From Deinandra increscens subsp. villosa (Eukaryota > Streptophyta > Magnoliopsida > Asterales > Asteraceae), in NCBI GenBank assembly GCA_039602395.1, contig JBCNJP010000007.1, positions 121,864,957 through 121,928,956 on the forward strand: a DNA stretch of 64,000 nucleotides. Reading direction: 5' to 3'. Both the position numbers and the translations under genes were made by a program. Each line of letters begins with the position of its first letter. Position 1 is the stretch's first letter. Of the stretch, positions 44,197 through 55,051 are shown one piece after another. Below the pieces are notes generated by a model that did not search any database, was not told the DNA's origin, and worked only from the letters and a program-made list of their open reading frames with translations.

Positions 44197-46218
44197 TCAT
44201 GTTGCTTGCTTTGATGATTCAGTGTTAAGATGTTCTAGAGTTCCGCTTGATGATTCGTATTGGCCAGTGGAAGAGAAATCTGATAGTGAGGATAGTGGGG
44301 GTGTCAAATAAGACGCAATCGGCATCTTTGAGGGTAGTAAAGGAAGAGATGCTTCAGAGTTTAGTACTTTAATGGCGTCTCTCATTGATGGGCGAAATTC
44401 GGAGTCAGGGTGCACACACCATAACCCAACTATCATTAGACGAGTGATTTCTTCTTCTTCTTCTTCTTCAAACTCTAGCCCTAGACTCGGATCGACTGCT
44501 TCTAAAATATCACCTTTACCATAGAGCTCCCAGACCCATTCCAATAACCGTATTTGTTTCTCTTGAGCCATGTAGTCGATCACTTTTCGCCCACAAGCTA
44601 TTTCCAATGCAACAACTCCAAAACTAAAAACATCTGATTCCTTGGTTGCTCTGCTAGTGACTACACATTCAGGAGCCATATAACCTAATGTTCCCGCCAA
44701 CATTGTTGTTTGCGAGCCTTTCTCATGGTCAACCAACTTAGCAAGCCCGAAATCACCAAGCTTCGCATTGAAATTTGAGTCCAACATAATATTACTTGAT
44801 TTGATATCTCTATGCAATACACATTACTCCCATTCTTCGTGTAAATATAGCAAAGCAGAAGCGAGACCATTGGCAATTTTGTACCTTGTATTCCATGTCA
44901 ACAAGCTCTTTCCCTTGAAGATATGTAAATCTAAGCTCCCATTTTCCATAAACTCATAAACAAGCATGAGTTCTCCTTTTTCATGGCACCAACCGGTGAG
45001 TTGCACCAAATTTTTGTGCCTCAGTCGGCTAATGATCCTTACTTCTGATGCATACTCTTTGATCCCTTGCTTGGAAGTCCTTGACACCCTTTTGACCGCA
45101 ACAAATATACTTAAATCTTTGAGAAAACCTTTGTAAACGCCTCCAAAACCGCCCTCTCCAAGCTTTTCAGTCTCTGCAAAGTCAGCAGTTGACCGAGCTA
45201 ATTCACTGTAAGAAAATCTTCTAGGCATAGATGCCCCCATTTCAAATTCATTGTTCATCTCCAAAGAAAGTCCAAGTTCTTCCTCATTGTCACCGTTTTT
45301 TATCTTCATCCTCCATAGAAAGTAAGCAAGTATAGCCAAAATAGAAACTGGAACCAACGGTCCAGCTATAAATCCCACCTTCCGGAGCATATTTATTGTT
45401 GCAGACCCTTTGTTATCATGAACCTTCACTTCAGTACTACTAAACATCCAAGACCTTATAATATGTTTCTCATTCCAATCTTCCGTGGAAGCAGAAAACC
45501 CAAAAATGACCCATTCAGGCAACACATCCCTTAGATCAATGGTGTAATTAAGCCCGGTTTCCCATACCTCCAAATTATCTTTAAAACTGGTGAAGGAAAC
45601 ACCAAGGGTTTTCGAATCAGAAGAGTAATGAACCAAAGCCCTACACTCTTTCCCATATGTTACATCGTTAGACCATTTTTGATATACAACAGAAGTAATT
45701 GAGTTAATATTGATACCTACATGGTTACCTATGGAACTATTAGTAACCGTATCACGCGGATCCCACTCGTTGGTACCAAAACTATCAAACTCCACAGCCA
45801 CAAATGGATATATAGTGGAATTGCTTGAAGAATTGAAGGGAAGCCCAAGGGATCCTTGCCCCTTTATCAAAGAATTATTCACGGCAAGGAAGAATGTGAG
45901 ACCATCCGTGTAGTTCTTATTCGGGTGTGAATGGATCACAAATGTGAAACTGGTAGAAAAACTAACCAGATTAGTGGAGTTCTTGTCCCCAAGATGAAGA
46001 GGTCTGATGTATGTTGCTCGACCTGCAGACTCGCTTGAATTATGATCACTATGGTTTTCATGGGTCACGTGGATTCCATCATCAGTGGTACAAGCTGCAC
46101 CACCTAAGAATAATATATCACGGGAATTTTTTGGAGTAATATTTGTGAAATTGAAAGTAATTGAAGCTGCATAATTAGGGAGTAAAGCAAAAAAGAAGCA
46201 TGTGAAGAAGATACACAT
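44197..46218 (-). pseudogene. L-type lectin receptor-like kinase (LecRK3), nonsense-interrupted
   Basis: The start at 46218 opens a 464-codon frame. It holds a signal peptide, lectin domain (VAVEFDSF, HVGININSI), transmembrane helix (AGPLVPVSILAILAYFLW) and the kinase N-lobe (GEGGFGGVYKG, VAVKRV). It stops at 44824-44826. The stop is TAA where LecRK1 and LecRK2 have CAA (EEWEQCVLHRD). After it the same frame runs on without a break: HRDIKSSN, DFGLAKL, APE and a full C-lobe to 44197. A single C-to-T change therefore explains the lesion. The truncated product would keep the receptor part and N-lobe but lack the catalytic loop. Recent loss, an allele-specific null, or a deliberately kinase-dead receptor are all possible. 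The third gene of the LecRK cluster. Confidence 0.92.
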
Positions 46219-47402
46219 GATCGATCAGGGAAAGTAGGTTGCTAAAATATATAGCTGCGAGCCTCTTGATTAACAAATAGCATGAATATATATAGCCATA
46301 TTGGTGTGATTTCTTGTAATCTCATGAATGAATCACTTTATTTTTCCTTCTTTATTACGCTTCTCTTTCCGTCTCCTTTCCGGTCTTGTTTTACCGTGCT
46401 AATTGTATTGTATTTTTTCCCCGTCTTTTTCTAAGATCAACATACGAAACTTATTGTTTTATTTCTTTTATTTTTTTGTACCTGCCGCCAATGGGTTACT
46501 GCTGGTACCTACTAATTGTGTCCATGAGATGAATTAATTCGTTATTTTTACTGTCAACTTATGCGCTAACCTTAATTGCTCATGGGTTTGGTTCTTTTAA
46601 ATATCAGTTTTGTTTTATTATGAAAACTCAAAAAACTTTTCTGAAAATTCCTTTTAGCTGTTTTTAACTACAAATATTTATTTCCCACTTTAAAAACTGT
46701 GATGCTGAAAACATAAAAAATTTAGGTTTAATGCTTATATTGTGTATATATAGTATACTAGTAATATAATATATTTCGAATTCGAATTGTTTTATTGAAA
46801 TCTACTTTGAATTTGAATAACTCGAATCCAGATTTTAAAAACAGACATTTGAGTAATTCGATATTCTATTAATTCGAATATTCGAATGAATTTTGATTCG
46901 TTAAACAACAAACACCGATAATAGTTATGAATTGATTGATTCTTTTAGTAATTTTGAGAAAGATAAATGTAAATCATGGTTGTAGTTGCGGAAAAACGTG
47001 AATATCGGCTACACAGGTAAACGGAGGGACGACGACTTCGTAGTCAAAACCTTTTAGTTATTTAATTTATTTGTTTTTCCTCGGAAAACCTTTTTTAATG
47101 CAACAATGGCCATTTAAAGTATTCTTCAAATTTCCCATTAGTGCATTCGGGGAACACGGTTTCTAAAATTAGAATTTAATTACTTTAAATTCTTTTATAG
47201 TAACTTGCAAATTCGGTCAACACGGTTTCAGGAATAGGTTTTATAATTACAAACTATTAACTAAATGACTCGGATAAATACTCGAGGCTGTGATATAAAA
47301 AGAATTATACGAAATAAAAGATAAACTTGAATTGAAAAGAAAAATTGAACTGAATATACATAAAGTTATAAGGCCATAAATATTCAATAATATTAAATTA
47401 AC
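46219..47402. other. Intergenic AT-rich DNA
   Basis: No gene was recognised. Around 46780-46920 there is a cluster of TTCGAAT/ATTCGAA motifs, possibly a MITE relic. Confidence 0.4.
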
Positions 47403-47902
47403 AAGTTTGAAAAAAAAGACTTCAATATAATGTTTCTGTTACATTCATCTGGTGACTATCTTTATCTAAAAGAGACTTGAGACCTTTTTTGCTCTTAACT
47501 CTTGATTGAGCAACGCAAGTTGGCCATGAGAGAATACCATGTTCTTTAAAAATAGTCCAACTTTGGATAGCAATTGATCTTGACTTTTTTTTATGGCCAT
47601 TGCAAAACAAACCGAAATTAGAAATTGTCTTCTTTGAAATCTGAAAGCAATCTTCTTATCTGTTAGAATCAATGAAAATATTGGAATAAACGTACGATAG
47701 CCAATATTATTTTCCGATATGATTATTGTTTCAATAATACGTTTACCTAAATATATAATCTGAAGTCTGGTCCCATTGCATAACCCATTTATCTAATCAA
47801 TATTCTTGAGGAACATTACAGGAACACCGACTTTCGAAAGTAGTCTATGATTGGGAATGCCAGAGAAATGCAAGGAATTCAGAACGTCCAGTGAATATAA
47901 AC
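47403..47902 (-). pseudogene. Helitron helicase C-terminus (interrupted gene, part 2)
   Basis: Minus-strand frames with stops encode the PIF1-like helicase end of a Helitron RepHel protein: INGLCNGTRLQIIYLGKRII, then FRFQRRQFLISVCFAM, then KSQDQLLSKVGLFL and FSHGQL. The upstream part of the same gene lies at 60517-61020, on the other side of the Sirevirus. Degenerate, not functional. Confidence 0.85.
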
Positions 47903-48498
47903 TGTTGGGAATGTTCTGCTTGGCGGAAATTCTCTAAGTCAGAGTTCCGAAGGAAGTTAGTCCGGAACTTCCTTCACACTGAGTAGTTCCTCCGGAACTT
48001 CTCCTAGTGTTACTCCGGAACTTTGACTTATCCCCTGTTGTAAGTTCCAATGCATAAAGCTGTCAGAAAGCAGTTTTACTTTACACCATGCTGTGCACTG
48101 TTCACCGATAGGTCTGCTCAACTGTTCACAGAAGCATGCTTGTACTACAACAACTCTGGAGTAGATATTATTTGTTTATTTAGCCTTAGAGCTAAAAGGA
48201 AATAAAAGTAGATCTTTTATTTCCTCCTTGCACTATATATATTAGTTGTATTTCCTTTGTTCAAATGATCGAACACCTCTCTTGTTCATCAGTTGTAACT
48301 CACTGTAAACACTGTGAAGTATAAATATAGTAGTGCTTGGAATTGACATCTTGTGTTCATCTACTTTACTTCATGTTTACTTGTTACAGTTTCGATCAAA
48401 CCGTTTCAAACATTAACACAAACAAGTCTGATTCCGCCTTTCTTGTTTGATACTTTTAGTAACTTGTTTGGTTAGTTGTCTCTAACCACGATCCTACA
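47903..48498 (+). repeat. Sirevirus 5' LTR
   Basis: TG...CA, 596 bp. It contains GTTCC-N3-GGAAC-type motifs at 47944-47998 and a TATA-like CACTATATATAT at about 48231. Confidence 0.95.
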
Positions 48499-48500
48499 AG

Positions 48501-48512
48501 TGGTATCAGAGC
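48501..48512 (+). promoter_or_regulatory. Sirevirus primer binding site
   Basis: TGGTATCAGAGC, an exact initiator-Met tRNA site, two bases after the LTR. Confidence 0.95.
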
Positions 48513-48626
48513 TTTGGCTCTTGAGTTCATAAGTTTTCAAAATTGCATTTTCCTTTAAAAACTTTTCTTGCTAAAAGGGTTACTGTTTGATTTGGATAAG
48601 ACTGTTTTGATTCTTGATCTCTGAAA

Positions 48627-50582
48627 ATGAGTGAACTAAGGAATGGCAGCACTAACAAACCTCCAACCTTCACTCCTGATGACTTTGACACATGGAAACT
48701 CAGAATGGAAATTTTTTGCAAAAATACCGATCACAAAATGTGGGGTTCCATTGTCAATGGACCAAAAGTCATTACCACCCCATCTGCTACTCAACCTGTT
48801 GTTGACCTCATCAAAGCGTATGAGAATTATTCTGATGATGACCATAAGACCTGTGAATGTGACTACAAAGCTTTGTGGGCACTCCAGGCAGCTCTTCCTA
48901 ATTCCATACTAATAGGCTTTAAGAGATGCAAAACTGCACATGATCTTTGGAAAGCACTTATTGAAATGTATGAGGGAACAGATGAGGTAAAAGAGAACAA
49001 GAAAGACATTTTAAAACAAAGATATGAAAATTTCTGTCATAAAAGAGGTGAATCAATGTCTGAGCAGTACTTAAGATATGTTCGACTTATAGATGAACTA
49101 CAGGGTGCAGATGTAAAAATTGACAATGCTGATATAATCAGAAAATTTTTAAGATCATTACCTGAGGTTTGGACTGTCTATACAGTCAGTATTAAGTACA
49201 ACAGAGACCTTAAAACCTTGAAATTAGGAGATCTCTATGGAATGCTGAGTGCACATGAGATGGAAATGAATGAGAAGTCTGGTGTATCATCGAACCAGAC
49301 ATCATCTTCCAAAGGCACTTTGGCCCTCATCACTGCTCACTCAGAGAACTATTCTGAACCTGAACCATATGTATCCTTTCCTGAGTCTCCTAAAGGACAT
49401 GAAGCATCATACTACCAAAACTTTGCTAATGTTGCTAACAGTTCTTATTCAGGTTTCACCAGATCAGATCTAGAGTGCATCAGTGCTGATGATCTAGAGG
49501 AGATTGACATCACTACCCAACTAGCCATGGTGTCACTTAGGGCTCAAAGGTTCTACAAGAGAACAGGGAGAAAATACAATGGAGCTAAGAATGCTCCTAT
49601 TGGTCTTGACAAATCAAAGGTCAAGTGTTACAACTGTCATCAGTTGGGACATTTTGCCAGGGAGTGTTCTCAACCAAGAAGAGAAAATGGTTACAATGCT
49701 GAGAAGAAACAAGAATATACCAAACCAAGCTCTTCCTCTGGTCCTACTCCACCAAAGCCCTCTTACAACACCCAAAGCCAAGCAACTGCTGCTGTAGCAA
49801 ACCAAACAGGGTTTGTTGACTGGGAAGAAGTGATGCATGAGTTTGCTCCAACTAACCATGCCTTGATGGCAAGTGGTTCTTCACCTGCTTCTGCAGAGGT
49901 AAACTCTAACTCCAGCACTGAATATGAGAATGTGTTATGTACACCTAAGTGTATTGAAGTGGTTGAGAGTTACAAAAAGCATAATCAGGCACTTGTAGAT
50001 GAACTTAAAAATCTAAATGAGTTGAAAGAGTACTCAAAAAGGGCTGATATAGCTTACTCAACCAAAACTGATGAACTCAGACAAACAATAGGGATTTTGA
50101 AACATCAACAAACTAATTTTATAACTCAAATGGATGATGTGGTTGAGCAACTAAATATTTCAAAGAAGCAAAATGTGGAATATGTGCTTGACATTCAAAC
50201 CCTAAAAGATCAGCTAAGGGAAGCCTTGTGCAATGCTGATAAATTTCAAATTGCAAGTGAAAAAGCAGAAAAGTTATGGCATGAGCACACACATGGGAAG
50301 GGAAGGGTATCTTTTAAAATTGTTGAAAACCCTGATTCATACACTTGTCTTGAAACCCTAACTATTAAAGAAACAAGTGTTCCATTGTCCCCTGACCCAT
50401 TGGAAATTGGTCCAGTAACTGAGGACCCTTCCAAAGAAGCTGAAAGTCTGAAAGAGAGTGATGACATGAGAACTGAAAGTTTTATTGGCTTTTCTGACAT
50501 CAAAACTGAATCAACCAGCACTTCTGCTGAGGTTGATAAATCAAAGATTTCAAAACCAATTCTTAAATCCCTAAGAATGTGA
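48627..50582 (+). CDS. Sirevirus gag, first frame
   Basis: 651 codons. The copia Gag domain is about residues 15-225 (TPDDFDTWKLRMEIFCKNTD, then WKALIEMYEG and SMSEQYLRYVRLIDELQ). A CCHC knuckle CYNCHQLGHFAREC lies near 334-347. A Lys/Glu-rich coiled-coil tail occupies about 440-560. It forms the particle core of the element. The frame ends at TGA 50580-50582, while homologous sequence continues in the -1 frame, so the Gag is likely split by an indel or a programmed shift. No classical slippery heptamer is apparent at the overlap (50567-50582). Confidence 0.9.
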   Translation: MSELRNGSTNKPPTFTPDDFDTWKLRMEIFCKNTDHKMWGSIVNGPKVITTPSATQPVVDLIKAYENYSDDDHKTCECDYKALWALQAALPNSILIGFKRCKTAHDLWKALIEMYEGTDEVKENKKDILKQRYENFCHKRGESMSEQYLRYVRLIDELQGADVKIDNADIIRKFLRSLPEVWTVYTVSIKYNRDLKTLKLGDLYGMLSAHEMEMNEKSGVSSNQTSSSKGTLALITAHSENYSEPEPYVSFPESPKGHEASYYQNFANVANSSYSGFTRSDLECISADDLEEIDITTQLAMVSLRAQRFYKRTGRKYNGAKNAPIGLDKSKVKCYNCHQLGHFARECSQPRRENGYNAEKKQEYTKPSSSSGPTPPKPSYNTQSQATAAVANQTGFVDWEEVMHEFAPTNHALMASGSSPASAEVNSNSSTEYENVLCTPKCIEVVESYKKHNQALVDELKNLNELKEYSKRADIAYSTKTDELRQTIGILKHQQTNFITQMDDVVEQLNISKKQNVEYVLDIQTLKDQLREALCNADKFQIASEKAEKLWHEHTHGKGRVSFKIVENPDSYTCLETLTIKETSVPLSPDPLEIGPVTEDPSKEAESLKESDDMRTESFIGFSDIKTESTSTSAEVDKSKISKPILKSLRM

Positions 50583-51508
50583 GTTTAGAAAATGATGATT
50601 TCAAACTGTCAAAATCTACTACTCAAAGGAATGGCAAATCAAAAACTTTTGGAAATCAAATCAGTTCAGAGTCATCAAAACAAAAGTCTCACACCTTTGT
50701 GAAAGAATGCATAATTTGTGGTGAATTAGGACATGTTGCTGTAAATTGTTCCTACAATCCTTTCAAACAGATAATTAACAATGCTAACACTTCTCCAAGG
50801 AGAAACCAAAATCTGTTAAATTCAAAGAATTTAAAGGATAGCAGGAACATGTCACCAAAAAGATCACATGTTGATCAAAAGATTTCTGGAAAAACTCAAA
50901 AGGTCTGGATTGGAAATGAAAAAAATAACAGCTTTTCATATGTTAAAAGAAACAATTTTTCTAAGGAACAACATTCCGCAGGAACTTCATATCTTCCGGG
51001 AGAAAATTCCTCCGGAAGAAATACAGTTCCCTCGGAACATTTTAAAAACATCAGGTCTTCTAATCCCTCAAAACAAAGACCTGAATTTCAATCCACTGAG
51101 TTCATTAATCAAATTCACCCATCCTTCAAAGGAAATTCACGAGCAAAATCTGCTCCTCGTGAAAGAAAACAAGTTTTTGAACAGTATGAAGTGCATGATT
51201 ATCCTGCACAAGTGAGTTCCTACGGAACTCAGCATCCTCATACTGAAACTTTCAAAGTTGCTGCACAACCAAAACTTGAAACTGCAAGACAAAGAAGCAA
51301 CAGAAAGTTTAGGGAAAAGAAGGCTTTCATTAAGAAACATGGTTTTCCCAAATGGCAGAGTTATAACAGAAACTTAAATGAGAAAAATGGTGATTTTTCT
51401 GAGTATGATGATTTTCCTGCAGAACAACTTGTGTTAGGAAACTACTCTTATAATGATGCCATGGGAAGACCCAAGACCACAAAGGCTTGGGTCCCATACT
51501 CCAACTGA
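50567..51508 (+). CDS. Sirevirus gag tail, second frame
   Basis: About 313 codons open after TAA 50564-50566, with no ATG at the head (GTG at 50579). A second CCHC knuckle, CIICGELGHVAVNC, lies near the start. A basic, Ser/Asn-rich region follows. It ends KAWVPYSN then TGA. It is in the same frame as pol, separated by TGA (51506) and TAG (51527). It contains three GTTCC-N3-GGAAC motif copies. Confidence 0.8.
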   Translation: MPKNVSLENDDFKLSKSTTQRNGKSKTFGNQISSESSKQKSHTFVKECIICGELGHVAVNCSYNPFKQIINNANTSPRRNQNLLNSKNLKDSRNMSPKRSHVDQKISGKTQKVWIGNEKNNSFSYVKRNNFSKEQHSAGTSYLPGENSSGRNTVPSEHFKNIRSSNPSKQRPEFQSTEFINQIHPSFKGNSRAKSAPRERKQVFEQYEVHDYPAQVSSYGTQHPHTETFKVAAQPKLETARQRSNRKFREKKAFIKKHGFPKWQSYNRNLNEKNGDFSEYDDFPAEQLVLGNYSYNDAMGRPKTTKAWVPYSN

Positions 51509-51529
51509 TCATGTTCTTTACCTGTGTAG

Positions 51530-54500
51530 GGGTCACCTAATAAATCTCAAGCAAATGTTTGGGTTGTAGATAGTGGGTGCTCCAGTCACATGACAGGTAA
51601 TAAAAACCTTCTAGAAAATACAAAAAGATATGATGGTGGTCCCGTTGCTTTTGGAAGCAATGAAGGGTACATTACAGCACTTGGTAATGTATCAAATGGA
51701 AGTTTTACTCTTGACAAGGTAAGTCTTGTAAATGTTCTGAATTTTAATTTGCTGAGTGTATCACAAATTTGTGATAAAAAGATGAATGTTCTGTTTAATG
51801 ATGAAGAAGCTCTAGTACTTAAGCCTGGTCTAAAAATTCCAAATGAAATGATTTTGATAAAAGCAAAAAGACAAGATGGCTTGTACTTACTTGATATGGC
51901 AAGTGCCAAATCTCTTGATGGCAATACTTGTTTAATATCAAGAGCTTCTGTTGATGAGTCTGACCTTTGGCACAGAAGACTTGTACATGTTAATTACAAA
52001 ACCATGAACAAACTTGTTAATTTAGGTTTGGTAAATGGTTTGCCTCAAAAACACTTTAACTGTAATGAGCATTGTACTGCTTGTTTGAAGGGCAAGCAAC
52101 ACAAGTCTTCTCATAAGTCCAAAACTGAAAACTCAATTTCTCAACCCTTAGAATTGTTGCATATGGATCTCTTTGGTCCTACAAGGGTAATGAGTTTGGG
52201 AAAGAAATCATATTGTTTTGTAATTACTGATGACTTTTCAAGATACACATGGGTTTTCTTCCTAAGAACTAAGGATGAAACACCTGAGATTTTAAAATCC
52301 TTAATCACTCAACTTGAAAATCAGTCAAATTTCAAAGTCAAAACAATTAGAAGTGACAATGGCACAGAATTTAAAAATCATGTTTTAAATTCTTTTTGTG
52401 AAGAAAAGGGGATATCTAGGCAGTTTAGTGTTGCTAGAACTCCTCAGCAAAATGGTGTAGCTGAGAGGAGGAATAGAACACTGATTGAAGCTGCTAGATC
52501 AATGCTGGCTGAGTCTAAGCTCCCTGTAACTTTCTGGGCTGAAGCAGTGAACACTGCCTGCTATGTTCAGAACAGGGTGCTTGTGGTCAAAGGTAAAGAC
52601 AAGACACCATATGAACTTTGGAGAAAAAGAAAACCAAGTATACACTTTCTCAAAGTTTTTGGTTGTCCTGTTACAATATTAATAACCAGTGAGAATTTAG
52701 CTAAGTTTGCTGAAAAGGCAGATGATGGCTTCATGGTTGGTTACTCAGGTATTGCCAAGGCATACAGAGTATACAATCTCAGAACTAAAATTATTGAAGA
52801 GTCAATTAATGTGTTTTTCAATGAAAAATCAACAAATAAGTTTAGTTCTGAACCCTCATGGTTATTTGATATTGATTCACTAACCAATGCTTTCAACTTT
52901 ACTGTTGATAAGTCCTTTAGTGAGTATGTGCAGTCTCAGGGGGAGAATTCAAATACAAAGAAGGATGGCTACAGATTTGGTCATTACTACTCCTCTGTCA
53001 GCACACAACCTTTCAAACCATCAACCATGCCAACTGATGCAATTCAACAAGTCACTGATCCCACTCCAGTGAATGTGGTTGAAACTGAGTCAAGTGACTC
53101 TCAGTCACAACAGGATGGTTATGTCTCAGATACCAGTGATGATGGAAGCTTGCAGCATTCTCCAAATGACAACTTACATGGTGATCTTGATGGTTCTCAT
53201 GAGTCAAATTTCAATGACTCATCTCTTGGAGATACCATCAACTCTGCTAACAACTCAAGTGATCAACATGTCTCTGCTGCAACTACGTCAAATTTGCCCC
53301 CTTCACAAAGATTGCCAGGAATTGAGCTTAGTGTCTTATTGCCCCCAATTATTCCACCAACTAGGCAAGTTCAAAGTCACGAATTTCCAAGTTTTCAGAA
53401 TACCAATGTCAGCAAAACTCATCCCATTGAGAATGTGATTGGTGAAGTGAATGCTCCTGTTCTTACAAGAAGCAAATCGGCTGATGCAAACATCTGTTTA
53501 TTTGCATGCTTCCTGTCTCAAGAAGAACCAAAACAAGTGGAGCAAGCACTTAAAGACAATCACTGGATTGAAGCTATGCAAGAGGAATTGTTCCAAATCA
53601 ACAAACAACAGGTTTGGGAACTGGTTGATTTACCTGTACATGCTCAACCTATTGGAACAAAATGGGTTTTTAGAAACAAGAAGGATGAAAGAGGAATTGT
53701 TGTCAAGAACAAAGCTAGGCTTGTTGTTCAGGGATATTCTCAAGAAGAAGGGATAGACTATGATGAGGTTTTTGCTCCAGTTGCAAGATTAGAGGCAATC
53801 AGAATCTTCCTTGCCTATGCAGCTTACAAGAACTTCACTGTTTACCAAATGGATGTCAAGAGTGCTTTCCTTTATGGGAAACTGAAGGAAGAAGTTTATG
53901 TCTGTCAACCACCAGGGTTTGAAGACCCACACCATCCTAACAAGGTGTGTAAACTGATCAAGGCTCTCTATGGTCTCAAGCAAGCACCAAGAACTTGGTA
54001 TGAGACTTTGTCAAATTACCTGCTTGGCCATGGATACAGGAGAGGAGCCATTGATAAAACTCTCTTCATAAGGAAAGTTGGAAAAGATAAGTTGCTTGTT
54101 CAGATTTATGTGGATGATATTATCTTTGGATCTACCAATCCTAAGTTGTGTAAGGAGTTTGAGACCCTGATGCAAGATCAATTTGAAATGAGTTCAATGG
54201 GTGAACTTAATTTCTTTCTGGGTCTCCAAGTTAAACAAACTGCAGATGGTATCTTCTTGAATCAGTCAAAATATATTCAAGATATGCTCAAGAGGTTTGA
54301 TATGCTATCCTCCTCTTCTGCAAAAACTCCTATCTCAACCTCTCACAATCTGAATTCAGAATCAGAAAGTGAACATGTTGATCAGCACACTTACAGGACA
54401 ATGATTGGTTCTCTGATGTACTTAACAGCAAGTAGGCCTGATATCATGTTCAGTGTATGCCTATGCTCTAGATATCAATCAGCTCCCAAAGAATCCCACA

Positions 54501-55051
54501 TGAAGGCAGTAAAGAGAATCTTTAAATACCTCAAAGGTCAACCAAAACTTGGTTTGTGGTATGCAAAGAACAATGACTTTTCACTTGTTGCCTACACTGA
54601 CAGTGACTATGGTGGCTGCTACTTGGATAAGAAATCAACATCAGGAGGATGTAAATTTCTAGGAAATAGGCTTGTATCATGGCAATGCAAGAAACAGACC
54701 TGTGTTTCTACATCAACTGCTGAAGCTGAGTATATTGCTGCTTCAAGTTGCTGTGGTCAAGTACTTTGGATTCAGAATCAAATGCTGGATTATGGAATCA
54801 CATTCCTGGAAACTCCTATGTATGCAGACAACACCAGTGCCATTTCCATCACCAACAATCCTGTGAAGCACTCTAAGACAAAGCACATAGAGATAAGGTA
54901 CCATTTCATTAGAGATTGTGCAGAAAAGAAATTGATTAAGTTACACAAGGTTCATACTGATCTTCAATTAGCTGACCTTTTCACAAAGGCATTTGATGAA
55001 GCAAGATTTTTCTTTCTTATCACAGCTATTGGGATGATGAACTTTGGTTAA
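51530..55051 (+). CDS. Sirevirus pol (protease, integrase, RT, RNase H)
   Basis: An open frame of about 1173 codons after TAG 51527-51529. The first ATG is 51590, but the protease active site WVVDSGCSSHMTG lies before and across it, so an ATG start would cut the protease. In order: protease; H-H-C-C finger (LWHRRLVHVN, CTACLKGKQH); integrase core (MDLFGP, IRSDNGTEF, QQNGVAERRN); a Ser/Asn-rich linker; RT (YQMDVKSAFLYGKL, YVDDIIFGS); RNase H (YTDSDYGGC, STAEAEYIA, DNTSAI, SKTKHIEIR). All catalytic residues are present. It ends MMNFG with TAA. An internal AGGGGGAGA tract lies at 52938-52946. Confidence 0.93.
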   Translation, partial: GSPNKSQANVWVVDSGCSSHMTGNKNLLENTKRYDGGPVAFGSNEGYITALGNVSNGSFTLDKVSLVNVLNFNLLSVSQICDKKMNVLFNDEEALVLKPGLKIPNEMILIKAKRQDGLYLLDMASAKSLDGNTCLISRASVDESDLWHRRLVHVNYKTMNKLVNLGLVNGLPQKHFNCNEHCTACLKGKQHKSSHKSKTENSISQPLELLHMDLFGPTRVMSLGKKSYCFVITDDFSRYTWVFFLRTKDETPEILKSLITQLENQSNFKVKTIRSDNGTEFKNHVLNSFCEEKGISRQFSVARTPQQNGVAERRNRTLIEAARSMLAESKLPVTFWAEAVNTACYVQNRVLVVKGKDKTPYELWRKRKPSIHFLKVFGCPVTILITSENLAKFAEKADDGFMVGYSGIAKAYRVYNLRTKIIEESINVFFNEKSTNKFSSEPSWLFDIDSLTNAFNFTVDKSFSEYVQSQGENSNTKKDGYRFGHYYSSVSTQPFKPSTMPTDAIQQVTDPTPVNVVETESSDSQSQQDGYVSDTSDDGSLQHSPNDNLHGDLDGSHESNFNDSSLGDTINSANNSSDQHVSAATTSNLPPSQRLPGIELSVLLPPIIPPTRQVQSHEFPSFQNTNVSKTHPIENVIGEVNAPVLTRSKSADANICLFACFLSQEEPKQVEQALKDNHWIEAMQEELFQINKQQVWELVDLPVHAQPIGTKWVFRNKKDERGIVVKNKARLVVQGYSQEEGIDYDEVFAPVARLEAIRIFLAYAAYKNFTVYQMDVKSAFLYGKLKEEVYVCQPPGFEDPHHPNKVCKLIKALYGLKQAPRTWYETLSNYLLGHGYRRGAIDKTLFIRKVGKDKLLVQIYVDDIIFGSTNPKLCKEFETLMQDQFEMSSMGELNFFLGLQVKQTADGIFLNQSKYIQDMLKRFDMLSSSSAKTPISTSHNLNSESESEHVDQHTYRTMIGSLMYLTASRPDIMFSVCLCSRYQSAPKESHMKAVKRIFKYLKGQPKLGLWYAKNNDFSLVAYTDSDYGGCYLDKKSTSGGCKFLGNRLVSWQCKKQTCVSTSTAEAEYIAASSCCGQVLWIQNQMLDYGITFLETPMYADNTSAISITNNPVKHSKTKHIEIRYHFIRDCAEKKLIKLHKVHTDLQLADLFTKAFDEARFFFLITAIGMMNFG

